Below are positions 15,275-22,654 of a stretch of DNA of 23,367 nt, piece by piece. Source of the stretch: an uncultured Lachnospiraceae bacterium (GTDB taxonomy: Bacteria > Bacillota > Clostridia > Lachnospirales > Lachnospiraceae). Below the pieces are notes generated by a model. It had not been told where the DNA came from, did no database searches, and worked only from the letters and a program-made list of their open reading frames with translations. The position numbers and the translations under genes are program-made. How positions within the stretch are numbered: position 1 is the stretch's first letter; each line of letters opens with the position of its first letter. The stretch spans positions 1-23,367 of the forward strand of contig CAJUSK010000016.1 of the NCBI GenBank assembly GCA_910589075.1. The letters are read 5' to 3'.

Positions 15275-15435
15275 GTGAAGGGCAGGTCTTCTGACTTGAG
15301 TCTCCATACGCACCTTACGCCTTCCCGGTTTCCCAGTGGCATCCGTAAGGCCGCTCTTCTCATACAGCGGCGGGACCGTAAGGGATTCTCACCCTTTTCC
15401 CTGTTATCCTGCGGAGAGCACAGGCACCTCTTCAC
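15275..15435 (-). ncRNA. Cobalamin (AdoCbl) riboswitch
   Basis: Read on the minus strand, the element starts with P1 arm GTGAAG (15430-15435) and GGTGCC, then has GGGTGAGAATCCC, ACGGTCCCGCCGCTGT and near the 3' end AGTCAGAAGACCTGCC, the B12 box, closing with P1 arm CTTCAC (15275-15280). These are the conserved core elements in correct order and spacing. B12 binding normally turns off downstream cobalt uptake. It lies 42 bp after the cbiO stop and 84 bp before cbiM, inside the transporter locus instead of in front of it. Confidence 0.96.
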
Positions 15436-15477
15436 GTTTACGCATCTCCTTCCGGCAGCTGCTGCCGCCAAAAGGAC

Positions 15478-16311
15478 TTATGTTTCTCCCAACATCTTTT
15501 CCAGTTCTTCCACTGTTCCGGGAATCCTCCCCTTCTCCCTGAGGAGATTCTTCCGTTCCAGCATATCGGCGATCCGGAACAATACCGGGCTTGTCAGATT
15601 TGCCTGTTCACACAGATCCTTTTGTGCAAAGACAGTCTGCGGCGGCCCGTCCGCCCTCAAAATACCATATTGAAACACAAGCACCCGTTCTGCCCACCGA
15701 CAGGCAAAATCCACATCATGGGTGCTGATCAGCAGTGTTTTCCCCTGTCCGGCCAAATCCGCCAGCACCCCTTCAAGCTGCCGCACATTTGCCGGGTCCA
15801 GAGAAACCGTGGGCTCATCAAACAGAAACACCTCCGGCTCCATTGCAATAATATCCGCAATGCTCACCCGTTTCTTCTCGCCTCCGCTCAGATAATGAGG
15901 CGGACGCTCTTCAAACCCTTCCAGGTTCATATAGGCAACGGCCCGTTCCACCCGCGCTGCCACCTCTTCGGTGGAGAGTTTCAGATTCATGGGGCCAAAC
16001 GAAATTTCACTGCGCACACTGGGAGCGATCATCTGGCTGTCCGCATCCTGAAATATGATCCCCACTCCTTTTCGCAGTGTTTGTACATTCCTTCTATTGA
16101 TCGTTGTCCCTTTATAATATATGTGGCCGGACGACGGCGCAAGCACACCGTTCATCAGCAGGAACAGGGTGGATTTCCCCGCCCCGTTCGCCCCAAGCAC
16201 TGCGATTCTCTCCCCGGCACAGACCGTCAGATTCACATGGGAAAGGGCCTGCCGCCCTTCGGGATAGGCAAAGCCCACATCCTTCAGGCATAATACTACG
16301 TCTTCTCTCAT
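15478..16311 (-). CDS. cbiO: Cobalt ECF transporter ATPase CbiO
   Basis: This is the cytosolic ATPase that powers the cobalt transporter. The 277-residue protein has Walker A GANGAGKST near 40-48, the Q-loop FQDADSQMI, the ABC signature LSGGEKKR, Walker B VFLFDEP followed by TVSLDPANVR, and the switch histidine STHDVD. After about 215 residues of ATPase core a C-terminal extension runs to MLGET, as in other ECF ATPases. The start is the ATG at 16311, overlapping the cbiQ stop by 4 bp (ATGA); a longer frame to 16449 lies over cbiQ and is rejected. Only one ATPase gene is present, so a homodimer is expected. It is upstream of the riboswitch and therefore probably not directly B12-controlled. 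Confidence 0.95.
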   Translation of the reverse strand: MREDVVLCLKDVGFAYPEGRQALSHVNLTVCAGERIAVLGANGAGKSTLFLLMNGVLAPSSGHIYYKGTTINRRNVQTLRKGVGIIFQDADSQMIAPSVRSEISFGPMNLKLSTEEVAARVERAVAYMNLEGFEERPPHYLSGGEKKRVSIADIIAMEPEVFLFDEPTVSLDPANVRQLEGVLADLAGQGKTLLISTHDVDFACRWAERVLVFQYGILRADGPPQTVFAQKDLCEQANLTSPVLFRIADMLERKNLLREKGRIPGTVEELEKMLGET

Positions 16312-17024
16312 CCCCAAAGCCTCCTTACCGCTGCCACACCGGCCAGATAGACAACTCCAAACGCCCATTGCCACAGGCTGCACTTCTTGTGTTCCTCCAG
16401 AAAACGGATCTCTCCCGCAAAACATCTGGATTCCATGGCAGTGTAACACTGATCCGCCCGCTTCATGGAAGCGGCCAGCAGATTACCACCCACCGCCCCA
16501 AACGTATGCAGTGAAGTCTTATAATCCACATACCCCAGTCTGGACCGGGCCGCCATGTGCATGTCCTGCCATACCCGAAGCAGGATAAAAATATACCGAT
16601 ACAAAAGATACATCAGCCCGGTTATCAGTCCCGGTATATGGCACCGGTTCAGAACCGCCACAATCCCGCTCACCGGGGTGGACAAAACCAGAAAGTAAAA
16701 AGCACTCACCGCTCCCAGCGACCGTAGTGTTACATGTAAAACCGTTTCTGTCTCTCCTGTGACAAACCACAGGGCAATCCCGCCAAACACAAGAAAAAAC
16801 AGAGGAATCCCCAGAAGCTGTAAATATTCTGCCGGCTTCACTCTGCCCCAGATAGCAGCTATGACTGCCATAGACAGGATAATCCATATGGAAACAGGTA
16901 TGCTGTCAAACCAGAGACACAAAATCAGCACTGTCATACTGAAAGCTGCCTTGAATGAAGGATCCCAGTGTCTCAGCGGCGAGGCAAGGGCATACCCTTC
17001 CAGATAGTGTGTGTGTTTGTGCAT
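16308..17024 (-). CDS. cbiQ: Cobalt ECF transporter transmembrane (T) component CbiQ
   Basis: CbiQ couples the ATPase to CbiM in the membrane. The 238-residue protein has about five hydrophobic segments after SPLRHWDPSFKAAFSM, a typical start for T-components. The cytoplasmic coupling helices carry MHMAARSRLG and later AASMKRADQCYTAMESRCF, matching the two short Ala-Arg-Gly-type motifs of EcfT/CbiQ proteins. The ATG at 17024 has AAAGGAGGG 4-5 nt upstream; a 12-codon extension is rejected. The gene heads cbiQ-cbiO, has its own extended -10 promoter at 17079 and a palindrome over the start site. Confidence 0.93.
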   Translation of the reverse strand: MHKHTHYLEGYALASPLRHWDPSFKAAFSMTVLILCLWFDSIPVSIWIILSMAVIAAIWGRVKPAEYLQLLGIPLFFLVFGGIALWFVTGETETVLHVTLRSLGAVSAFYFLVLSTPVSGIVAVLNRCHIPGLITGLMYLLYRYIFILLRVWQDMHMAARSRLGYVDYKTSLHTFGAVGGNLLAASMKRADQCYTAMESRCFAGEIRFLEEHKKCSLWQWAFGVVYLAGVAAVRRLWG

Positions 17025-17052
17025 AATCCCTCCTTTCTCTCCGGATACAGAC

Positions 17053-17084
17053 AAGCGCATATCGCATGCGCTTCACTTATTATA
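17053..17084 (-). promoter_or_regulatory. cbiQO promoter with palindrome at the transcription start
   Basis: On the minus strand TGCTATAAT gives an extended -10 (TATAAT at 17079-17084) without a good -35. Just downstream, covering the expected start site, is an 8-bp inverted repeat AAGCGCAT / ATGCGCTT (17053-17060 and 17066-17073) with 5 bp between the arms. Its place fits a repressor operator. It could also form an RNA hairpin in the short leader. Confidence 0.55.
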
Positions 17085-17102
17085 GCACAGAATTAAAAGG
17101 AA

Positions 17103-17123
17103 TGTATCATAAATATAGATACA
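17103..17123. promoter_or_regulatory. Dyad TGTATC-N9-GATACA in the cbiQ / AGCS divergent region
   Basis: A perfect 6-bp inverted repeat lies at 17103-17108 and 17118-17123. It overlaps the -35 position of the cbiQ promoter and lies upstream of the symporter promoter. It is a possible operator for an unknown regulator. Confidence 0.35.
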
Positions 17124-17142
17124 CCGGACTTATGAAAGAAAA

Positions 17143-17171
17143 TTTACAAATACCTGTATTTCCTGTATAAT
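17143..17171 (+). promoter_or_regulatory. Sigma-A promoter for the AGCS symporter
   Basis: TTTACA (17143-17148), a 17-bp spacer and TATAAT (17166-17171) give a strong promoter. The expected start near 17178 is followed by a small perfect dyad GACAAATTGTC at 17186-17196, which could be an operator. Confidence 0.75.
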
Positions 17172-17239
17172 TTGAAAAGACATTTGACAAATTGTCGGCA
17201 CAAACCAAAACATTCCATATGTATACAAAGGAGAACACC

Positions 17240-18655
17240 ATGCAAATCATATCCTATGTTTATCAGTTTCTCTGGGGAGATCTGATTTACCTCCCTCTGC
17301 CCGGCGGGCAGAGAGCCGGTCTTTCCCTGCTGGTACTGATTCTGATCCCCGCCGGTCTTTATTTTACTCTGCGCACGGGTTTCCTTCCCATCCGTCTGTT
17401 TCCGGAAATGCTCAAAGTCACAGCGGAGAAACGCAGCAAAACAGACCAACATGCCATTTCAGGGCTGCAGGCACTGATCGTTTCCACCGCCACAAGGGTA
17501 GGCATGGGCAACCTGGTCGGTGTAGTAGCCGCCATTTCCGCAGGCGGCGCAGGCGCCGTATTCTGGATGTGGCTCACGGCACTGATCGGCTCCTCCACTG
17601 CATTTGCAGAGGCAACCCTGGCACAGCTTCATAAAGAAAAAGACCCGCTCTACGGCGGATATCGTGGCGGACCGGCTTATTATATCCATGATTTTGTACA
17701 AACCCGGAAACCATCGAAGCGCGGGCGCAGCCTGATTGCCGTACTCTTTGCCATATCCGGCCTGATCTGCTGGTGCGGTATCAGCCAGGTAATCAGTAAT
17801 TCCGTTTCCTCTTCCTTTTATAACGCCTTCCGGATTCCGCCCCTGTACACAACCATTGTCCTGGTGATCCTGGCAGCAATCATCGTACTGCGCAAACATG
17901 CCACAGTCAAGGTACTGGACATCCTGGTACCCATTATGGCCGGGTGCTATTTTGTAATCACACTGTTTATTATTCTGAAAAACGCACCTGCCCTGCCCTC
18001 CGTATTCCGGCAGATTTTCGCGGAGGCTTTCGGCCTGCGGCAGGCAGTTGCAGGAGGCTTTGGCGCAGTGCTCATGAATGGCGTAAAACGGGGACTGTTC
18101 TCCAACGAAGCCGGCTCCGGCTCCGCCCCCTGTGCAGCGGCCGCTGCAGAAACGGATCACGCTGCCAGGTCGGGCTTATTGCAGGCATTCGGCGTCTTTA
18201 TCGACACCATTGTCATATGCAGCTGTACCGCCATGATTATGCTGCTGGCTCCCGGCAATCTGCTGGAACATCTGAACGGTATGGAACTGCTGCAAACGGC
18301 CATGGAATACCATATGGGCCGTTTTGGTACTGTCTTCATTGCGGCAACCCTGTGGCTGTTCAGCTTTTCCACATTTATCGGCATCCTGTTTTACGCCAGA
18401 TCCAATGTGGCATACCTGTTCGGAGACAACTGGCTCTCCCAGACCCTGTACAAGGTTCTCGCCCTGATGATGCTCTTTATAGGCGGTCTGGCCGCTTATA
18501 CCTTTGTATGGGATCTGGGTGATATCGGCATCGGTCTGATGACCATTTTTAATATGATCATTCTTATCCCTCAGAGCAGAGAAGCGCTGGATGCCCTGAA
18601 AGAGTATGAACAGCGCTTTATGCAGAAAAAGCCCAGGCAACGGAAGCGGCCATAA
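17240..18655 (+). CDS. Sodium:alanine symporter family (AGCS) amino-acid carrier
   Basis: This 471-residue membrane protein of the alanine/glycine:cation symporter family imports small amino acids with Na+ (or H+). It begins YVYQFLWGDLIYLPL, has the family hallmark RVGMGNLVGVVAAISAGGAG followed by ALIGSSTAFAEATLAQLHKEKD and GGYRGGPAYYIHDF, and further on RGLFSNEAGSGSAP, all typical. About ten or eleven hydrophobic segments are visible, and the tail is basic (KKPRQRKRP). The start is the ATG at 17240 with AAGGAG 6 nt upstream; a 16-codon extension to 17192 lies in the leader and is rejected. It is a single gene with its own promoter and terminator. Substrate preference among Ala, Gly and others cannot be read from the sequence. 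Confidence 0.95.
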   Translation: MQIISYVYQFLWGDLIYLPLPGGQRAGLSLLVLILIPAGLYFTLRTGFLPIRLFPEMLKVTAEKRSKTDQHAISGLQALIVSTATRVGMGNLVGVVAAISAGGAGAVFWMWLTALIGSSTAFAEATLAQLHKEKDPLYGGYRGGPAYYIHDFVQTRKPSKRGRSLIAVLFAISGLICWCGISQVISNSVSSSFYNAFRIPPLYTTIVLVILAAIIVLRKHATVKVLDILVPIMAGCYFVITLFIILKNAPALPSVFRQIFAEAFGLRQAVAGGFGAVLMNGVKRGLFSNEAGSGSAPCAAAAAETDHAARSGLLQAFGVFIDTIVICSCTAMIMLLAPGNLLEHLNGMELLQTAMEYHMGRFGTVFIAATLWLFSFSTFIGILFYARSNVAYLFGDNWLSQTLYKVLALMMLFIGGLAAYTFVWDLGDIGIGLMTIFNMIILIPQSREALDALKEYEQRFMQKKPRQRKRP

Positions 18656-18673
18656 CGCTCCGGCGGGCTGCCT
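18626..18673 (-). terminator. Possible terminator for the aldose epimerase gene, inside the symporter 3' end
   Basis: On the minus strand AGGCA (18669-18673) pairs with TGCCT (18635-18639). An inner stem of CGGAGCG with CGCTTCCG has one bulge. GGGCTTTTT follows. It starts right after the epimerase stop codon and extends into the last codons of the symporter. The stem is imperfect. Confidence 0.4.
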
Positions 18674-19570
18674 TTACAGTTTTTCGAAGCCATTCACCGC
18701 AATGCGGTAGGATTTCCTATATGTATCGCCCGGCCTGAGTATATGCAGGCCGGGCTTTTCTTCAAGCTGCTCCGTGCAGCCTGTATTGTCACAACGCCCC
18801 GACCATGGCTCCAGGCATACATAGGGCGCTCCCGGCTTCGCCCAGATACCCAGGCTCTCAAACCCTTCGCAGAACATCGTCACATAGCGGCTGCCGTCCG
18901 GCCGCAGTACAGACACTTCCCCAATCTGTCCATCATCAAAAATCAACGCATCCCGGTCGAACATATGCCGGCCCACAGGACAACGCCCCTGTTCCAGAGA
19001 AAGCGCATGCAGCGCTTCCGGCATGCCCAGCCCGGTAGCCAGATCCACCAGAAGATAGGTCAGCTTGTCCTTTCCCGGAAAATACAGGCTGTACACTCCG
19101 TCACCGTTCTCCATTTCCGGCAATGCAAACCCGGGATGGCCTCCAATCTTAAAATACATATCCCCGGTACCGCCATTTTTGACCTCCCATGCCACGGTAA
19201 GGTTGTTTTTATCCAGTCTGTGGGTAATACGCAGTACAAAATCGAAAGGGTACTTCGCTTTCGTCTCTTCATTGGCAGACAGTTCATGAACCACATAGTC
19301 CGCTCCCTTTTCCTTCATTTCAAAGGCCATATCCCTTGCAAATCCATGCTGTCCCACCGGCCAGGATTTGCCCTGATAGTGAAACGCATTGCCGGAAATC
19401 CGGCCGACAAAGGGAAACAGGATCGGTGTTCTCCGGTTCCAGATTTCAGGACGCCCGTCCCAGATTACCTGCTCTTTTGTCTCTTTGTTCCAGAGCTCCC
19501 AGAGTTCCGCCCCCTGGTCATTGACTACCACCTTTACAAATTCGTTTTCAATACTGTGTAAATGGTCCAT
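18674..19570 (-). CDS. Aldose 1-epimerase family protein (LacX-like)
   Basis: This 298-residue galactose mutarotase-fold protein is related to LacX and YeaD-type epimerases, which interconvert alpha and beta sugar anomers, often of phosphosugars. It opens with IENEFVKVVVNDQGAELWEL, followed by NRRTPILFPFVGRISGNAFHYQG and GQHGFARDMAF, where the histidine is in the usual catalytic place. FKIGGHPGFALP holds the second histidine, and EPWSGRCD near the C-terminus corresponds to the segment with the catalytic glutamate. AAGGAG lies 6 nt before the ATG at 19570. No sugar genes flank it, so the substrate is unknown. Its 3' end carries the terminator of the convergent symporter within the codons for EKPGLHILRPG. 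Confidence 0.9.
   Translation of the reverse strand: MDHLHSIENEFVKVVVNDQGAELWELWNKETKEQVIWDGRPEIWNRRTPILFPFVGRISGNAFHYQGKSWPVGQHGFARDMAFEMKEKGADYVVHELSANEETKAKYPFDFVLRITHRLDKNNLTVAWEVKNGGTGDMYFKIGGHPGFALPEMENGDGVYSLYFPGKDKLTYLLVDLATGLGMPEALHALSLEQGRCPVGRHMFDRDALIFDDGQIGEVSVLRPDGSRYVTMFCEGFESLGIWAKPGAPYVCLEPWSGRCDNTGCTEQLEEKPGLHILRPGDTYRKSYRIAVNGFEKL
18728..18759 (+). terminator. Strong symporter terminator inside the convergent epimerase gene
   Basis: A perfect 10-bp GC-rich stem, GCCCGGCCTG (18728-18737) with CAGGCCGGGC (18746-18755), has an 8-nt loop and is followed by TTTT on the plus strand. It lies 73 bp beyond the symporter stop and within the last 30 codons of the convergent gene. The minus strand lacks a U-tract, so the direction is clear. 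Confidence 0.8.
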
Positions 19571-19661
19571 ATTTTATCTCCTTTTCTTTCACTATTTTTT
19601 CCGGGTCCGGCAGACTTTCATTCTCCCGTTCCAGCTTTCTCCCGTACAAGGGTATATCCAC

Positions 19662-19690
19662 TTCATATTTCTCATGCTATACCGGTTCAA
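19662..19690 (-). promoter_or_regulatory. Candidate promoter for the aldose epimerase gene
   Basis: On the minus strand TTGAAC (19685-19690), a 17-bp spacer and TATGAA (19662-19667) lie about 90 bp before the ATG. The -10 matches the consensus at four of six positions. Confidence 0.4.
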
Positions 19691-19771
19691 ACGCTTCATA
19701 CACACGCTCTGGCACTGCAATGGAGTGTTTGGTTTCCCCGGCACCCGATAATCAAATCCAAATGAAAAATC

Positions 19772-20122
19772 TTATGTGGGATAACCATATCCAAACAATT
19801 TTATAAATTCATTCCAACCCAATATCCAAATGCCCACCACAAATAATCCGATAAATGCCAAAAACGGCAGACATGTGAAAGACTTTCTTTTATAATAACA
19901 GGTTTTACATAACGATATGAAGACGGGCAGTATTGCAAGCAGCCACAGGAGAAGCAGTATAACTCCAAAAAGCACTGCAATATCAGCTTCCGAACCCATA
20001 TCATACGCATATCCTTTGCCATGCCCGGTCATGTCCATGTATATGCAGCCAATCCAGAGCGGCGAAGAAATGCTTACAAATAAAAACCAAAGAACCGAAA
20101 CTACCAGCTTCACTTTTTTCAT
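19772..20122 (-). CDS. Small hypothetical membrane protein, three predicted segments
   Basis: This 116-residue protein is not recognised. It shows hydrophobic segments at about 5-28, 48-71 and 83-103, a basic N-terminus (MKKVK), and a basic patch CKTCYYKRK at 72-80 between segments two and three. It has two cysteines in that patch, CKTC, but no clear enzymatic motif. The start is the ATG at 20122, preceded by GGGAGGG 5 nt upstream; a six-codon extension to 20140 would lie over this ribosome site. It stands alone in the same direction as the epimerase gene, with 201 bp between them holding only that gene's candidate promoter. It sits at the border of the decayed mobile region. Confidence 0.7.
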   Translation of the reverse strand: MKKVKLVVSVLWFLFVSISSPLWIGCIYMDMTGHGKGYAYDMGSEADIAVLFGVILLLLWLLAILPVFISLCKTCYYKRKSFTCLPFLAFIGLFVVGIWILGWNEFIKLFGYGYPT

Positions 20123-20198
20123 ACAATCCCTCCCGACCAATCTATCTTCACAATTTTGCCTTATTTTTACACGCTTACAACAGGATGCTCACATTTTA

Positions 20199-20409
20199 TC
20201 ACAGGCATCTGCACGCTGCAAGCCATCCGTAAAACCTCAGAAAAACTTTCATTAGTGCGCCTGCTGTTTCACTGCACAGAATCTCTTCTTCAGCCTGATG
20301 AAGACATTCCAGAATCTCTGTCAGGAATTGTTTCTTCTTCCATTGATTGTACGCTCCCAAGCGGGCTATGGCCGCCTGATACTTTCCCGGTCACAGCCTT
20401 TAAAAGCCA
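20199..20409 (-). pseudogene. Open frame without start codon, probable gene remnant
   Basis: The minus strand is open for about 70 codons between a TAA at 20410-20412 and a TGA at 20199-20201 and reads like protein: LLKAVTGKYQAAIARLGAY, then KKKQFLTEILECLHQAEEEI. There is no start codon or ribosome site at its head. A neighbouring frame begins MEQLCTEVMAFKGCDRES just upstream, which would fit a frameshifted gene. I do not recognise the family. The wider gap 20123-20869 otherwise holds AT-rich DNA and the inverted repeats at 20589-20671. Confidence 0.3.
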
Positions 20410-20588
20410 TTACTTCAGTGCATAGCTGCTCCATTTTGTTACCGACAACCATGCTTTCACTTGATAAAAAGATATATATTCAGAATCACGCAAAATACAA
20501 AAATTCAAGCTATAAAGCAAAAATTTCTATCGCTACCTAACAGATAAAATTAGTAAAAATCAATGGGTTGTTATTGATACATCGTCTC

Positions 20589-20671
20589 CATGATACAAGA
20601 CAATATTTTTCGCTATCATGATCTCAAGAACAAACAGTATCTCTATTCACACCGACAGACACTGTTTGTTC
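20589..20671. other. Two consecutive inverted repeats in AT-rich noncoding DNA
   Basis: The first is CATGATA (20589-20595) with TATCATG (20614-20620). The second is a perfect 11-bp pair, GAACAAACAGT (20628-20638) with ACTGTTTGTTC (20661-20671), around 22 nt. Neither is followed by a U-tract. They could be a structured RNA, a recombination or transfer site of the decayed element, or chance. Confidence 0.4.
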
Positions 20672-20869
20672 TCATGTTATCCCTCATTCCACTGTGAAGC
20701 TTTTAATTTTTATTCATATCTAAACTGAAATATTGGTTCATTCCACTTTTTCATCTTCATGAGTACAATTTTATTGGGAAGTGAACAAATAGTGGAAGAT
20801 AAACATGAACTTTTTTGATTAGCAATTAAACATGCACGGATGGATTGCGGCTTGACACAGGAAGCACCG

Positions 20870-21297
20870 GCAGAACTTGCCAGAATCAGCGGACGCTGGA
20901 TCATCTTCAGGCTCTGGCTGGGATCATTCTTTCCCCTGCTGATGGAACCAGACAATACCGTTTTATTTCCCAGAGCCTTAGACAATACCTTCGCGCTCTC
21001 TGAGTTTGGTGCAAACCCTCCGAATAGGATATCCTGACAGTTGTCAATGATGATCTCGCTGCCCTCTTTCCCATAGTTCTTCTGCAGCCAGGCAAAAGAC
21101 TGGATGATGGGCACCATGCTGACACGGCGGGATCGGCCTGCGGAGAACAGCATTTACAGGGATTCAATCTTGGGAATGGTCCCGATTTCGTCCCCGAAAA
21201 TCACCACACGGTTGGGCAACTTCCTGCCATGCTCGTCTGCAATGGACAGCATCTCCCGGTAAATCTGCCTCCGGTGTCCCGACCGGGACATTTTCTG
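20870..21297 (-). pseudogene. Truncated VirD4/TraG-like conjugative coupling protein
   Basis: The reading frame carries the C-terminal half of a clostridial VirD4/TraG coupling ATPase, which feeds DNA to the type IV conjugation channel: RQIYREMLSIADEHGRKLPN, then VVIFGDEIGTIPKIES with the Walker B Asp-Glu. Past an in-frame TAA at 21154-21156 it continues with FSAGRSRRVSMVPIIQSFAW, IIIDNCQDILFGGFAPNSES and GSISRGKNDPSQSLKMIQRP. The N-terminal half with Walker A is missing, an in-frame stop lies near 21310, and similarity ends near 20880, after which an unrelated tail runs to 20710. It is therefore a decayed fragment. An internal ATG at 21153 would give a 147-residue product but is unlikely to function. 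Confidence 0.85.
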
Positions 21298-21374
21298 CTC
21301 TTTTCAATAGGCACCTCCAATCAGATCAGGGGGGAAAGCCTGCCATCCGCCCTCTCCGTCTGGTTTTCAGGCAT

Positions 21375-21404
21375 AAAAAACACCGGACACATCCCTGCAT
21401 CCGG
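21375..21404 (-). terminator. Rho-independent terminator for the Fic gene
   Basis: On the minus strand CCGGATGC (complement at 21397-21404) pairs with GTGTCCGG (complement at 21383-21390) over eight positions with two G-U pairs and a 6-nt loop, followed by TGTTTTTT. It lies about 45 bp after the Fic stop. Confidence 0.75.
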
Positions 21405-21446
21405 CATCCTGCCGTCTCATCATTCTTACTTCTGTTTATGCCTCTA

Positions 21447-22232
21447 CTATAAGGCGGGAGACTGTCCCATCCCCTTCTGCTCCTGCCCCTCCTTAGGAAA
21501 CGGGATCTCAAACAACCGCAGGATCTCTTTCTGGGACTCAAACTCCCTCTCCGCAATAAATTCCATAAACTCCCTGTCACCCCTGTGCGCCCGCTCCAGC
21601 AGGGACACATAATCCCCCCGCAGGATGGGTGGCACGACTACAGGCAGATATCCGTCCTGGATCAGCGCCAGGTTCATCAGCAGCCTTGCCACCCTGCCGT
21701 TCCCGTCTTTGAAGGGGTGGATGAACACAAACCTCTTATGGAGCTGGGCGGCAAATTCCACGGGATGATATCTCTCCCTCTCCTTCTGTACCCAGGCAAA
21801 CAGACGATCCATCTCCCTCTGTATCTTCTCCGGGGCAGCCACGGGATACTGCGACCCTGTGATCAGCACCCGGACATCCCGGTAGCGCCCGGCATACCCC
21901 GGCTCAATATTCTGGCAGAACAGCCCATGCATCTTCAGCACAGTCTGCTCGTCAATGCGTCTGTTCCGGAACACGGAGAACATAAAATCATAGGCTCTGG
22001 CATGATCCACCGCCTCAAACACGTCCCGGAGCGGTTTCCCGCCCACCGTCAGACCGTCCTCCAGGAGCACTTTCGTCTCGCTCTCTGTCAGGGAGTTGCC
22101 CTCCAGCGCATTGGATGTCCATGTCAGTCCGATCCGGTAATAGTCCTGTATTTGCCCCAGCATTTCGCTCTCCGTCGGACGCAGCCCATGGATCTCTTTC
22201 TGGAAAAGGTCTATCTTTCTCAGTATCTCCAT
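21447..22232 (-). CDS. Fic domain protein (probable AMPylase, class II)
   Basis: This 261-residue protein has an intact Fic core motif HPFKDGNGRVAR at 172-183, with the catalytic histidine and the phosphate-binding Gly-Asn-Gly-Arg. Such proteins transfer AMP (sometimes other nucleotide parts) to hydroxyl side chains of target proteins. An N-terminal helix holds SNALEG at 40-45, matching the inhibitory [ST]xxxE[GN] motif; its position before the Fic core marks class II, where Glu44 blocks the active site until relieved. The target is unknown. The C-terminal third (ILRGDYVSLLERAHRGD onward) is helical and common to this subfamily. The start at 22232 has AGG-type ribosome sequences (AAAGGATGGTGACAGG) before it. 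It lies inside a decayed conjugative element but looks undamaged. No separate antitoxin gene is seen. Confidence 0.93.
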   Translation of the reverse strand: MEILRKIDLFQKEIHGLRPTESEMLGQIQDYYRIGLTWTSNALEGNSLTESETKVLLEDGLTVGGKPLRDVFEAVDHARAYDFMFSVFRNRRIDEQTVLKMHGLFCQNIEPGYAGRYRDVRVLITGSQYPVAAPEKIQREMDRLFAWVQKERERYHPVEFAAQLHKRFVFIHPFKDGNGRVARLLMNLALIQDGYLPVVVPPILRGDYVSLLERAHRGDREFMEFIAEREFESQKEILRLFEIPFPKEGQEQKGMGQSPAL

Positions 22233-22310
22233 CCTGTCACCATCCTTTCAAACCCATTGACATCATACCACAAAATCCCCTGAAAAGGTAGGATGAAAAA
22301 CCGTTTCCTC

Positions 22311-22436
22311 CTAATCATCCGGGATGATCCGCCGTTCCCCGTCAAAGTCCTCAAACTTCTCTTTGGTCACGTTCTGCTCGTAATACACAGCCATGATCCG
22401 CTTGATGTCCCCGCTCCCCGCCCGACTAAGCAACAT
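22311..22436 (-). pseudogene. C-terminal gene fragment upstream of Fic
   Basis: The minus strand reads MLLSRAGSGDIKRIMAVYYE then QNVTKEKFEDFDGERRIIPD and a TAG at 22311-22313, 79 bp before the Fic start. The composition is protein-like and the GC content matches the Fic gene, whereas DNA beyond about 22440 is AT-rich. There is no ribosome site before the ATG, so it is probably the tail of a longer gene cut at the junction. I do not recognise the family; a gene of the same mobile element is likely from context. Confidence 0.4.
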
Positions 22437-22602
22437 AGCTGTTTTTGAATAAATAACCGCACAGGGACAGTATGGGCAGAAAAGATTTTTCTGTCAGCCT
22501 GAGCAAATAAAAAAGGGCCGAAAAATCAAGAAAAACTAAGAACAGGATAGAATCCTTTCGTTTTAGATGTCTATGCCACTGGGGACGGCTCATAATATAA
22601 AA

Positions 22603-22642
22603 AACCCCTGCAAATGGCATTCACACACCATCTACAAGGGTT
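22603..22642 (-). terminator. Strong minus-strand terminator in the decayed region
   Basis: Read on the minus strand, AACCCTTGTAGATGG pairs with CCATTTGCAGGGGTT over 15 consecutive positions including G-U pairs, with a 10-nt loop and then TTTTTTATATT. The G-U pairs become mismatches on the other strand, so the direction is clear. It ends whatever unit once ran from the right, of which 22655-22801 may be the tail. Confidence 0.7.
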
Positions 22643-22654
22643 CTCATTTTTATT

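Noticed and set aside
15191..15313. Extended start of CbiM
   Set aside because: It lies in the riboswitch leader and would place the signal peptide internally. The ATG at 15190 has an ideal ribosome site.
22426..22620. 64-codon minus-strand open frame (MPFAGVFYIMSR...)
   Set aside because: It begins in the terminator hairpin, crosses a composition break and has no ribosome site.
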